Assembly (NCBI GenBank): GCA_031763025.1
Contig: JASSKH010000026.1
Location: 3,005,268-3,069,267, forward strand
DNA: 64,000 nt
From: Macrocystis pyrifera
Lineage: Eukaryota; Sar; Phaeophyceae; Laminariales; Laminariaceae
Direction of reading: 5' to 3'
The position numbers and the translations under genes were made by a program. The first letter of the stretch is position 1. Every line of letters starts with the position of its first letter. A model generated the notes under the pieces. That model was not told the origin of the DNA, ran no database searches, and worked only from the letters and a program-made list of their open reading frames with translations. This document shows positions 11,830-41,200 of the stretch, piece by piece.

Positions 11830-12730
11830 ATGTTGTTCTCGCTGTTGGCGGACGCATCAACGGGCTATCTTGCCAAGGCCTGGATGACTCATGGGTGTGC
11901 TCCGAACTCGTGCTGAAGGTCCTGGACGTGGAGGGGCGTGCGTCAAATTTAACCACCCTCCAATCAGTGGGATAGCCGCCATAGGGGTCTTCTGCAGCAG
12001 CACGGATAAGGGGACGCCGAGGGGAAGCAAGAGTCCCAGCGACACAGCGGTCCAGGTTGGGAGCTGAAATCGTACAACCACCATACGACAGAATTAGGTC
12101 CATGTCGGCCTCACTGTTTGACAAACGCGGCGACGGGCAGCCTTGTGGAGGTATAATAACTGATTTATGGGTGTACCCCGGACTCCTGCTTGAGGTCCTG
12201 GACGCATAGGGTCGTGCGATCGACTTTCACCGTCCCCAGCGGTTGGATCAGTAGGTCTAGCGACATCGGGGCCTTCTGCAGCAGTACGGACAGGGAGAGG
12301 CCGGCAACGTCGTCCTGCAAACGAACCTTCCGCAGGGTCCTTGCCAACCGCTAGGGCCCCCTCATGCATTGCGGCTAGTTGCGGCGCGCAGGCGCTCGCC
12401 ATGTGGGTTGCGCATTTTCGTGACAACCTCTGGGACGCAACTCCCGGTGTAGTTCATTTTCCCGACATACTCCTGTGACGATGGAGGTGGCTAGGTGGAG
12501 GAATGTAGCTAGGTGGAGAGACAACCTCCGGAGGGAGGACGGACGGCGGGAGGCCCAGAGACACGGCCGTCCAGGTTGGGGGCTGAATTCGTTGCACGTC
12601 GTGGGATAAGCGGGGTCATAATGGCGTCAATGTTGGCGGACGCTGCGACGGGTTACCTTGTCGAGCTCTGACTGACTCGTGGGTGTTCCTCGAACTCCTG
12701 CTGGAGGTCGTCGTCCTTCGCCCCACCGTG
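11830..12730. repeat. three diverged copies of a ~280-bp unit beside the Helitron
   Basis: Markers such as GGTCCAGGTTGGG (near 12050 and 12571) and GGGTGT..C..GAACTCCTGCT..AGGTC (near 11893, 12170 and 12682) recur in the same order. The spacing is about 280 bp between the first two copies, with the third about 510 bp further on. They may be part of the Helitron's 3' region or a captured sequence. No coherent protein is seen. Confidence 0.5.
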
Positions 12731-14137
12731 GTTGCATGAGCCGTTTAGAGCTAGGCATGGCGCCGGCCGCGTCGTGGCAAAGGCACAGCAGCGGCACGTA
12801 CGGTTCGTGACGACTCGGAAAATAGCCAAGCAGACTAAACCCGCCAACAGAGACCAACGCCGGGGGAGGGAAGACCACCTGAGTGAGACAAAGAGTTTGG
12901 TCGAATTCAATGAAAGTTGAAGGACGGAACGTGGGTCGCCAAGCATTTAATTTAATATTCCGCCCAAGACCTGACCACAAGGTCCGTGTTACTCTCCACC
13001 TAAATCGCAATCTGCTTCAAAGAGTCTGGGATCTACCCGTCTGTCTTCGATTGGTAAGCCTTATTGGAGGAGGCGTGTGGCGTGGGTGGATGACGAGCCT
13101 GCTTTGCTTGTTTCGTATTGTCTGACGCCGAGGGGCCGGGCATAGTTGACGAACGCTGGACGGAGGCGGCAGACAGGGTAGCAAGGTACCAGGCGGACTA
13201 GCAGGGAGAACCTGGCTATGATACTCGTACCACAAACTGCTGCCGCTACCTGGAGGATGCTTTGTGCTTTGGTTTGCCTGTTATTTTCCCTTGGTTCTTA
13301 GTCTTGCTCTGTTTACGACGAGTAGTGGTGTTTTTCTTCTTTCTCCTTTTTTTTCCAGCTCGTTCTTTCCAAGTGTCTGCCACATCCCCTGCGGGTGGGG
13401 CACGACAGTTTGTTTTCTTATATTTTTTCTTGTTTGTTTTTCTATTTCGATTTTGTCTTCTTTATTTTCGTTTTTTTTTTCTTTGTTTCGTTTCGTTTCG
13501 TTTCTCTATTTCATGGAATGTGTACGTCGTGCCTGTTGTATCCAGTATGGCGACATGGCATGGCATCGCCCACTGTGCTTGCTGCATACGTGGCAATGTA
13601 GTATATCTCTGTGGCGTAGCTTTGTGACCACAGAACTTGCATCTCTTCCAGGATTGAAGAATCGGCACGGACACTGGTTGTGCTGGATATCGACGGGTAG
13701 AAAGAACGTTTTAATGTGAAGAACGCACACACTGAAAACGACCGACGCGTAAGGCTACCGTTAATATCTTCCTCTTTCGCCGAAAAGCAAGCTGCAAAAA
13801 CCAACAGGAACAATACACCGCATTTGAGTCAAATAATTGCCACGCGCAGCCAGAAAAACCGAAACGCCTTCCACGAACGAGCCAACACCCCGGACACACC
13901 AAGGCATCCATCCACGCCGCGCGTCGTCTCCGATGCACCCGCACTAACCACCCGAAAAAATCATTTTTCACGTCGGCGGGAGAGAGAGAGAGCGGTCGGG
14001 GGGAGGTGCTGCCGCGAGCAGGCAAGAAAGAAAGACAGCTCAGTGGAAGCCATCCTCGGTTCCCAAACCAAGGGACAGCCATTGAGTGAAGAAAGAGCAC
14101 ACACCACCGCGCGAACTACCAACAGCAGATCCCCCCC
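12731..14137. other. non-coding stretch, T-rich in part
   Basis: A T-rich region with GTTTC repeats lies at about 13270-13515. No gene, RNA or transposon is supported. This is the distal 3' flank of the WDR4-like gene on the minus strand. Confidence 0.5.
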
Positions 14138-14149
14138 CCCTCCTCCCCC

Positions 14150-14196
<47 letters not shown>
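14138..14196. repeat. poly(C) run
   Basis: A C homopolymer of roughly 50 bases with a few interruptions. No retroposon body was recognised next to it. It lies just downstream of the WDR4-like stop codon. Its length in the assembly is uncertain. Confidence 0.8.
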
Positions 14197-14197
<1 letters not shown>

Positions 14198-14265
14198 TCC
14201 CCGCTCGCGAGTCTCGCCAGCATCTACCCGTAGTACTACAGCTCACGAGGAGAGCAACGCACCCC

Positions 14266-31886
<17,621 letters not shown>

Positions 31887-32111
31887 TGGGTTTCACGTAG
31901 TTGTGAAAGCGTAAAGTGGCGGGAACTGGGGGCTCTCATTACAATCCAAAGGTTTTGATGGAATGAAGGCGTTTTTTCAAGTTCAAAACCCGCCGCACTT
32001 GTTCCTCTTCGACTATGCCGCCGCACCGCACCGTTCCTATCGGCCCGCAAGCAGCAAGGTGCCACGGTGCCGTACACAGCTGTAGCGAACTCCAGTCAAG
32101 AAGTGCAAATT
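31887..32111. promoter_or_regulatory. shared intergenic region between divergent WD40 genes
   Basis: Only 225-324 bases separate the start codons of the WDR4-like gene (-) and the second WD40 gene (+). The interval must hold both 5' leaders and promoters. No TATA box or known motif is evident. A bidirectional promoter is inferred from spacing only. Confidence 0.5.
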
Positions 32112-32293
32112 ATGGCAGAGTCTAAGTATAACGACGGGTACTCCTCGGATCAAGAAGAAAAGCAGCTCGTCCTGGGGGAAGAGGACGACGAGGACGGCGA
32201 TTCCGGCTCGGGCCACCACCACACCCTCAACCTGGCCTGCAGCATAGCTGTCAAGTCTGAGGTTTTATGTGTCGCCTTTTCGTACGATGGAAG
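32112..32293 (+). CDS. WD40 gene, exon 1
   Basis: MAESKYNDGYSSDQEEKQLV, the acidic segment, then LACSIAVKSEVLCVAFSYDG. The codon for Arg61 is split across the donor AAG|GTGGGC. Confidence 0.8.
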
Positions 32294-35200
32294 GTGGGCA
32301 GCATCGGGAAATAAGATATGGAGGCTGCGGTCGTCGCACGTCTGAAAGTATATGTTTTGCTGCCGACAGTGGAAGATAGACGAAAATAAGTATCGTACCA
32401 GGGCCGTACTGTATGGTAGTAGTACTGCGACATTGTGGTGTCATTACAGTAGTACTTGTAGCACAATGATATCGCTTCGGTTCATGATGTCGTTTGTATG
32501 GTCGTTGACTGTTTACAAATAACATTTTCGTCAAACGAATACCGGGCACATGCCCTCGTTTGTTCGTTGCGCATTTGCGCACGCCCCCGACCCAGCTTAT
32601 ACGCTCAAGTTCACGCTAACTTGAAACAGGCAGTGGTAAACGAGCACCAAACTTTGCCCCGCCGTCCCTCTTCCTCCTCGTCGTATTTCCCTCAATTTGC
32701 GCCCACCCGAATACATACTGTATCGGCAACGATAGGAATGATATGCTTGCGTACAGTGTTTACGTACTGTACCAGTACAGTATTACTGCTGTACGTATGT
32801 ACGCAGACAAGGTGCTCTATTTTATAGGACACCGCACCCCCGTCGACGACGACACCTGGAAATGTATCGTAACCACTTCCGGTATTCGTCGTCGTCGTTG
32901 TTGTCGTTGTCGTTGCCGTGGGGTACAGGTACCTACTAGCGTGCTGCGGAGACGGACTCGCACGAGTCTTCAACCCCGCTACGGGCGTGCTGATATCGGT
33001 GCTCAGTCCCAAACGAGCACGGAGCAGCAGCAGCAGAGGCGACGGCGAGGCCAAGGGGGGCGAAGGCAGCGGCGACACCGCCAGAGGACGAAGTTCAAAG
33101 AACAGATCGGCGTCGATCCTCGACAACATGGAGCTCCCTTGCACCTGCGCGGCGTTTCGACCACACGCGAAGGTGGGGGCACACCGCCGCCGCATACGCT
33201 CGATAGGAATTATCAAGTTGAAGGTAGTCTCCGCATGGTTAAGAAAACGTTGACCCGAAACGATGCTAGACCAGGAACCCGGGGTAGAAATAGCCCACGC
33301 GAATCATGCGAGTGTTACGGTATCGTACCTGGTACAAAATTTCGGCCTCCTTTTTTTGTGTTTCTTTAGCGTTTTCTTTTCATTATGACTGCAGTTGGAC
33401 ATGCATGGGAGATATTCGCGCTGGATACGGCCGGAGGGAAAATACAACAAGAAAAAGTAGAGCACACCCTCATGTGTATGTGGGACGACCTAGCCACACC
33501 CTCCGCAACCCGATATGTGCCACCAACTGATCTCTAACCTTTGTGCGCCAAGACACGATTGTACCGTTCCGACCCGTGGGTCCTTTTCTTGCTTGCGGTC
33601 AGATACGGGAGAAAACGAGCGGAGTGGCCCTGATCGGAAACTCGCACGGAGAAATCCAGCTGTGGCACGTGCCATCGGCCAAGGTGCGTGTGTGTGTTCT
33701 TCACAGTTGTAACCCGTTGTTTCGACATATCGACATCCGGGCACCCAGTACACCCGGTGTGGCCGTGCAGCTTCTTCAGCCTGTAGAGGCACCAGATCTG
33801 TGGTCGCACACTACGAAACAGAGATTATACATGGCATTCCAAACGTACTGTAGTAGTACGAAAGCAGGTACCAGGTATAAAAGGAAAGCCCATCCTTATT
33901 CTTCTTTCGCGGGATGCTTACGAAGGCTGTTCACGGGGAGAGGGTCAAACCTCGCGGGTTAAGTCGGGTCGGGTCGGGTCGAGTGAGGGTACCCCGACCC
34001 GATCACTGAGAGTTGAAAAAATCTCCCGGCCCGACCCGACCCGTGAGCTTTCAAAAAATTCCCGCGGGTCGGGTCGCGACCCTTGAGCAACCCTGCTACT
34101 TTTTACGAACGATCTAAATATCCACATTGAAGCTCTTGTTGCGCATCGCCGGATGGCAAAGGTGACAATAAGAATATCACCAACAATAGTGTTAGTGGAT
34201 GTACGCCATCTGCCTGGGAGGTGCAACTTAGCTATCTATCCCAGAGGTTCATTCGATTTCTCGACCCACTGCAGTCGGCGAGGAAAGTCGCCACTCTTCT
34301 TGTGGTTCGTGCTTCCACCACAGAACAGAAATATTCGTCATTTGTAGAGCCGCCTTATGTATATGGTCAAAATCGTTCGCTGTCATATTCACAAAGTCTC
34401 AAAAGTTATTTTGGTCGCCCGAGTTTTGTGCCGGAGGCGGCCAGAGTTTACAATTGTGCTGGATATCGATGCTGGAAGCGAGTTCGATACGATACCGACA
34501 AATCGAACAAAAAATTATATCGATGCGATTTGAACATCCATTCGCGGTCGGTCTACCAAGCGGGCGCCGGAGCTGACGCGTTCTCCCCAGGTGACGTTAT
34601 AGAGAGGTACAATCTTCCAGATGCAGAACTCAATTTGTCCGATATTCAAAAGAGTGTGTTTGCGTCGTAGGATTGATTGCATAGGTAGCATGTCAAGTTC
34701 AGTCTGTAACTGAATCATCGCAGCCTTTGTTTACACTATGGTGTTGGAGATCGTATACTAAAATATCATTAATATCGAACTTTCAACCTTATCATATCAT
34801 GTCGGGCGTGTTTTGTCCCTCCAACCCGCTTGAAACTGCACCCTCGAGTTTGTTTACGCGGACAATCAACGAACATTTTCGGAGTACCAGGCATCGAAAA
34901 TCGACTTTGTATCGGTTTGATTTTTCGCTTCGAAGTCAATGCTCGCTCGAAACCCGCCAATAATTAAACATCTACTCCAGACATGTGTAGGAATCACTCT
35001 GTCTGTGAATATGAGGAAGCGTTTGGTACAAGCATTCACTAAGACAATATAATCCTTTGGTTTACCGATATACGCACTTGATATAAGTTTTACCCCCTTA
35101 CCCGGCTTGATGATCGCGCCGCACTCTCAAGCTGCTGCACCAACGGGGTCTGCTCGACGAAGGCACCCACTCGCACACCCGGGAGGAGGGGAAAGGGGAC

Positions 35201-38200
35201 GACTCAGGCGAAGACCTTCATCATCGCGTTTCGGCTCCGTTTGGGGTGGAGGTGCTGTGCTGCGCCTATTCCAGTGACGGGCAACTCTTTGCGGTGGGGG
35301 CGAGCGACGGCGTTGTCAGGGTCTACAGCGACAGCACCAAGGTGCACGGTTTGAACTATATTTTGTTCGTATAGCAATGCGACAACCAAGCGGTGGTCGG
35401 TCACGCGTGTTCGTTTTGTCGCCATCGCCACAAAAAGAAAACGGTGTCGGCTTTTCGCGTTACCTCCTAGAGGCGTAACTATGATTATTCGTCTCCTGTT
35501 ATATGTATTGGCTTGGCGCTTTCTCTGCAGTAGTAGACGTTGAAGAGAATATGCGCTGCACGTTGTCTCATCACAAACGAATCAATAGTAATAGTGTCGG
35601 CCTTCAGCAGCCGGAATGAGGGAAACAGACCCGTACATGGGTTTCCTTGTACGGTTTGCCTACTTTTTTCCGTCCATGTTTTTCGAGACGGTTTTATCGT
35701 ACGTGGAAAGCTTGTGCTGCACATTTGCCGGTTAGTCGTCGGATGACGACTAACAACAAATGCAACAGCAATGGTAAAAAACCAACGCCAAGCAACAAAA
35801 TATGTCATACCTCCTGGTAGGTTGTTTGCTGCCCGCGAAGCGCGGTGTGGGAAAGAAAAAACTTTCACACGTCGGACAGATATATCACCAACAGATAGAT
35901 CATCTACAGATAGATCATCTACAGATAGATCCTCTACAGATCTACAGATAGATCATGTACATATAGATCATGTGCAGATAGATCATCTACAGATAGACCA
36001 TCTACAGATATATCATCTACAGATAGATCATCTACAGATAGATCATCTACAGATAGATCATCTACAGATAGATCATCTAGATCCTAACCTGCCGTTATTA
36101 AATGCCGTGCAGGATCTGTATAATTCAGAGCCAGCTGAGGAAACTTTCACTGAATTATGCAGATTATACGACTCCCACCCGGCAACATGAGCTAGATCAT
36201 ACAGATCATACGGATCATACAGATCATGACGTGGATATAAGTGATCTGTGTGTCGGACGTGTAAATAATTCGGAGAGGATTGGACGCACGCGGAAGCAGC
36301 ACGTCCAAGAAAACATGCAGCGAAAACAATGGAGCATCCCGGCAGTCAATACGTGGACGATGCGTGAAGCACGCCAAACAAGCGAAAATTGAGCGTCGTC
36401 AGAGAGAACAAACCCATGGTGACACACGTGCGAAATTTCGAGAACCAGCGTCTAATGCGTGACGTATGCTACTGCAGACGGTGCCCGCCAGGCATATAGT
36501 AAGGAACGTCAATTTTAGCATCGAGGCTCAATTATTTGTTTTGTTCCCGCCATTGAGGTCAATCTTGTGTTGGCTATTGAGTTGTCTACTGAAAAAAACA
36601 TATACCAGGTGCTTAGTTAACACTACTCAAGCCGTTTATCAATACTTTATTGTACCTCACAAATGCCACACCCTTAGCATCGCGCAGAAAGAAGCATGCA
36701 AATATGCACAATGCTGTATGCTGTTGCAAAAAAAAAATATGTATATATGCTCCACAAATAAACGTATCGGGTTTGCCTGTCTTGTGTTCAGACCAGATAC
36801 ACACACATATACATGTAAGAGTGTATATATGTGGATTGGGTATGGCACCCGACCCTGAGCACCGTTTGTTCGGTTGAACGTCTTGCTTCTTGTCGTGGGC
36901 AAACAAGAGAGCGACACTTTTCTTTCTTGACGAACCACCGAATTTTCCTCATGAGCGGGCGCTCCTCTGTCCAGCTGTTGCTGACACACGTCCTACTCGC
37001 CTGCCTCCCAGGAGCTGGTGGTGGAGCTGAAGCCTGGACTGGCGAAGGGGGCCGGCCACAGCAGCAGGATTTTTAGCGTCAAGTTTCACCCTGATGACCC
37101 GAACGTCATAGTCAGCGGCGGCTGGGTAAGCTGTCCAACATTGAGGGGGAACATATGATAGTAATCAGAAACCAGATATGGTTTGTAAACATAAGAGAGT
37201 GTATGGTTTTTGGGTCCGTAGTGGGTTCTGATTATTAGAAGTGCACCAGCATTTTCTTGGGGACAAACTACTTGGAATCAATGGTATGGGGTCGTTTTTT
37301 TAAGTGATGACAAGGGCTGATGTTTTTTGCTGTTTGCCGCCGGGGGCAAATGAGGCCACGCTAGGTATGTGTGGTCAGTCAGGCTTTTTCTTGCTGGAAT
37401 GGGTTCAAGCCCTCAGAATATCCTACCCCACACTACCCCACCCTACCCTACCCTACCTCACCCTACCTTACCCTACCTTACCCTACCCTACCCTACCCTA
37501 CCTTACCCTATCCTACCCTGCCCTGCCCTGCCCTTCCCCTCCCTACCCTGCCCTACCCTACCCTACCCTGCCCTACCATACCCTACCCTACCCTACCCTG
37601 CCCTGCCCTGCCCTGCCCTGCTCTACCCTACCCCCCCCCACCCTACCCTACCCACCCTACCCTACCCTACCCTACCCTACCCTACCCTACCCTACCCTAC
37701 CCTGCCCTACCCCACCCGACTCTACCTTACCCTACTCTACTCTACCCTCGGCGAACGCAATGCCTCTACACGAGCAAAATACACATGTTCTCGCGCGAGC
37801 ATAGGCGTTTCGACATCTGCACGCTACATATGCACCGAGAACGAAGAACCACAACTACAACCAACTAAACACAACGAAAATGTACTGTTTGGCTTTGCCG
37901 TATCCAACAACATGCAGTGATTGAGCTTTGGTGCCGATCACTCTCGGAGCCTCCGACGAAATGTAAAGAGGCAAACCAAGGGGAGCATCGCGCGGGTGAT
38001 TCTTGGCTGTAACACGCCCCCCCCGCTTCAAAACAAAATGCAAGCGTCCCATTTTCCGCCGAATTGGTCAACACTTTTATCACAGACGTTTTCGAGGCGA
38101 AACGGAAAAACGTATTCGGTGGAACCAGGGATGCAACACGAACAACCCAAGCCCCCCCGACAGCTACAGTCCTAAAAGGTCCAAGAACGAAAATACAAAA

Positions 38201-41200
38201 ACCGGTGGGATGGGATTTCTAGAGGGAAGTGTAAGAAACTCTTTGTTTGCTTAGTTTTACTCCTATGAATACATTCATTGCTTTTTGGGTGTTAAGACCA
38301 AGGTCGGGACATTTTGTATCCCTGGTGGACAGGTTTGCCTGTTAAGTCGGTACTCGTTGGTGCTCACGTGTGCTGTTTGCTCAGAGATGTAAGAAGAACA
38401 GCTTTATTCCTTTCGTGCACGCGGAGACCGAGACCCAAGCTCGTGCTTCGCTGGGAAACACCCTGGTTTTCTATCTAAGATACGCCTCCCAAGTACTACA
38501 AATACGATCCCAATACCTGAACCCAGGTAATTACCGGGCTTTCAGCCTCATTCAAAGCAGTCGCATACTATAGGGCAGTCATTATGGGAGAACCAGATTT
38601 TCCATATTTTGTGATACAATTTCCAAAATTGTGGACTAATTTCCTGATGTATGAAATTTAACAGAGAGCGGAATATCGGGAAAATATAAATATTTCACAA
38701 AACATGGAAAAAACGCTCTCCCATAATAATGGCCCTTGGTATACGCCTTCCCCCTCTCTGGGTCTCGAAAATGGTCGCGGGGTGTCAGATTTGTTTTTAC
38801 GTGCGCCCCTGGCGTAATCACAAGAAACACTTGTATTTCCCACGACAACTATAGATATACACTGGGAGGTGTTAGATGTAAAATAGGCAGTATGGACCCT
38901 GGAACCGACTACTGCTAGCAGGTTGATGCCTTTGGCTCTGCTCTGGCCACTCACACGAGGTGCTTGACGATATTACACTAGAATTTATAAGCTCTTGTAT
39001 TAGTTGCTGCTTGCGTCGCCGGATGTCTTCTGAACGACGGGGCGAGGCGCTCATCAGAAAGGCAGGCGATAGCGCCTGCTAGGTATGAAGACGGGACGCT
39101 TGCTACAAATCGTAATGCCGCAACGGGGAAGAGGGGATACCGTAACACTAGCCCACCCTGAAAGGCCGTTAATGCAGATTAATAGAAAACTCAGGCACGA
39201 ACCAAACCAATCCGGAGAATTCGGAGAATGAATCGAAGATGCGGCGCTTCACATCCCACCCCCACACCTCTGGCTTGTAAGGCCGTAGCCGACTACACGT
39301 GGACACTGCGAGGCAGATCCAAATCGCACACAGTGGTTGGCCGCAGAAGAGAATCACCAAGCCCTCCAGGGCGAAGCAGATTCAAATCGCAAAACAATGG
39401 TTGGCAGGTCGAAGGCGGGTATGCCGCGCTCGAGAAAGTTGCACACCAGCACTGTATTGGTAAATACTCGGTGGGCAGAGGATATTCGAACGATTTGCTA
39501 AGGCCTTAGTAGTGTTGGGCTACTGGTAAAAGGTTAACCAATTACCTACCCAATCTGAGCTTTGTAACACTCTCCCCCCCCGTCGGGACAGCGGGGTCCG
39601 TGGTCTTCGCATGGGGCCGTACGTGCCTATAGTCCGCAGCTCTTCACAATGTCCGGGAACCCAGGAAGAAGAAGAGTGTTTTATCAGATTTTTGACATGA
39701 GTAAATTCACTTTTTCTTTAAATACAAGCGTATTCATGGTGGGCGTGAGATTCGAAGTCACGACCAACGACCCATGTCCTGCCGATAGACGCCATTTGTT
39801 AAGGCCTCAGTCCATACGTCTATTGGTTGAGAGGGGAGGGGGTAGCATAGCAGGGGCCTGATCAGCAGGAGGAGAGGTGGCGCCGCACGAAAGAGCGTGT
39901 GGAAAGCCGAAATCACTATGTTGCCTGCAAAGGTAGGTTTATGTACAGCAGTGTAAACCAATTCCAATTTTCTGAAAGTGATAAACTGGGACGCACTCGT
40001 GTGTGCCCTTCCAGTTTTTTTTTGGCTTCTTGATCAGGTTGTCCCGCGTTGTCATTCACGCGTGCGTGCTGTGTGCTTTAACTCGTAGAATCGTTTTGTT
40101 GCATCGTCCGATCCGAGAGCCACACAGAGAGGTCTGAGAAACGCGGAGCTCGGGCTCGATATTTTGTCTCTCCCTGAATCCCTGCTCTCTACAAGCATAA
40201 CTTAGGGCTTCCAATCAATACGCCATCCTTTTCCCGCCTCCTTGGCCCTGGACCCTGGTTTACAGGCTGTCTGAAGCAGCATCGCATATCTGGTACCAGC
40301 ATACCAAAACGTTGGACAGTAGTGCCTTGCACGAAAATCAACGCATCGGTGCGGCCGCTCTCGCGCGCCGTTTTGGCCTCTGCGAGCAGGACAACTGCGT
40401 CCACGTGTGGGATGTCGGGAAAGCGTCGACCACTCGCACGGTGTTCGGGCCTCACATCTGCGGGAACGCTCTCGATGTGGCGGGCGACATGATCGTCACC
40501 GGGTCTTGGAGAGACGACTGCCAGGTAAAAACAACCAGCAAGAGCCGTGCCTCTATATTGCGGTGCCTGTACAGTGCGGTTCTTTTGCAGTAAGGTAGGA
40601 AAGACATGCCTCCACAGTACGGCAAGAGGGGCATGCCTCTACAATGCGGTATAACGAGGACCCATGTCTCTACAGTGCAGCGCGGCTCCTTTACAGTGCG
40701 CTTCCTCTACAGTGTGATTCAGCGACAGTACGCAGTACGGTAGGGATGGGGTACGTTTGGGTCCAAAAACATCCCGACTGACCGGGCTCCTTAAGGGCGC
40801 TGACAGCACTGAGGAACTAAGCCAAGAAGGTATAAAATGCCCTTCAAGTATCGTTGGAATCCCTTCTGGGCTCGACAAGCATCGTTGAGCCGTGCTAAAG
40901 ACACGACCAACTGACGAGAGCGCCTGTAACAGCGTGACCAAGCAATTTCGACGCGAGTCGGCGAGGGAAGAAAGTACTGAATTATTTCGCGCGATAACTA
41001 CGCCAGGTGCATACCATATTGGGCGGGGGAGGGGGGGGCGGAAGCCTGCTTTGATGCGTGACCCCGAATCTGAGTTGCGACTGTAAATGGGGAGGGAGCG
41101 GGAGAAAGAAGGGCGCGGATAATAGGTAGGATGGGGGGGTGGGGGGAAGTAAACAAGTATTGAGAAGGGGTTGCACTTTGTGAGCCGAAAAAAAAAAACT

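Noticed and set aside
34221-34670. 149-residue open frame in an intron of the WD40 gene
   Set aside because: Low third-position GC unlike real exons here, no family resemblance, and it would interrupt a phase-perfect gene.
35893-36080. CRISPR-like regular array
   Set aside because: Units are contiguous minisatellite copies without spacers, in eukaryotic DNA.
37304-37920. Three overlapping frames of Pro/Thr/Leu/Tyr repeats
   Set aside because: They are the three readings of the CCCTA pentamer array.
39732-39810. tRNA-like segment on the minus strand (GACTTCGAATCTCACGCCCAC)
   Set aside because: It has a B-box-like core, but no acceptor or anticodon stem could be built; probably another tRNA-derived repeat.
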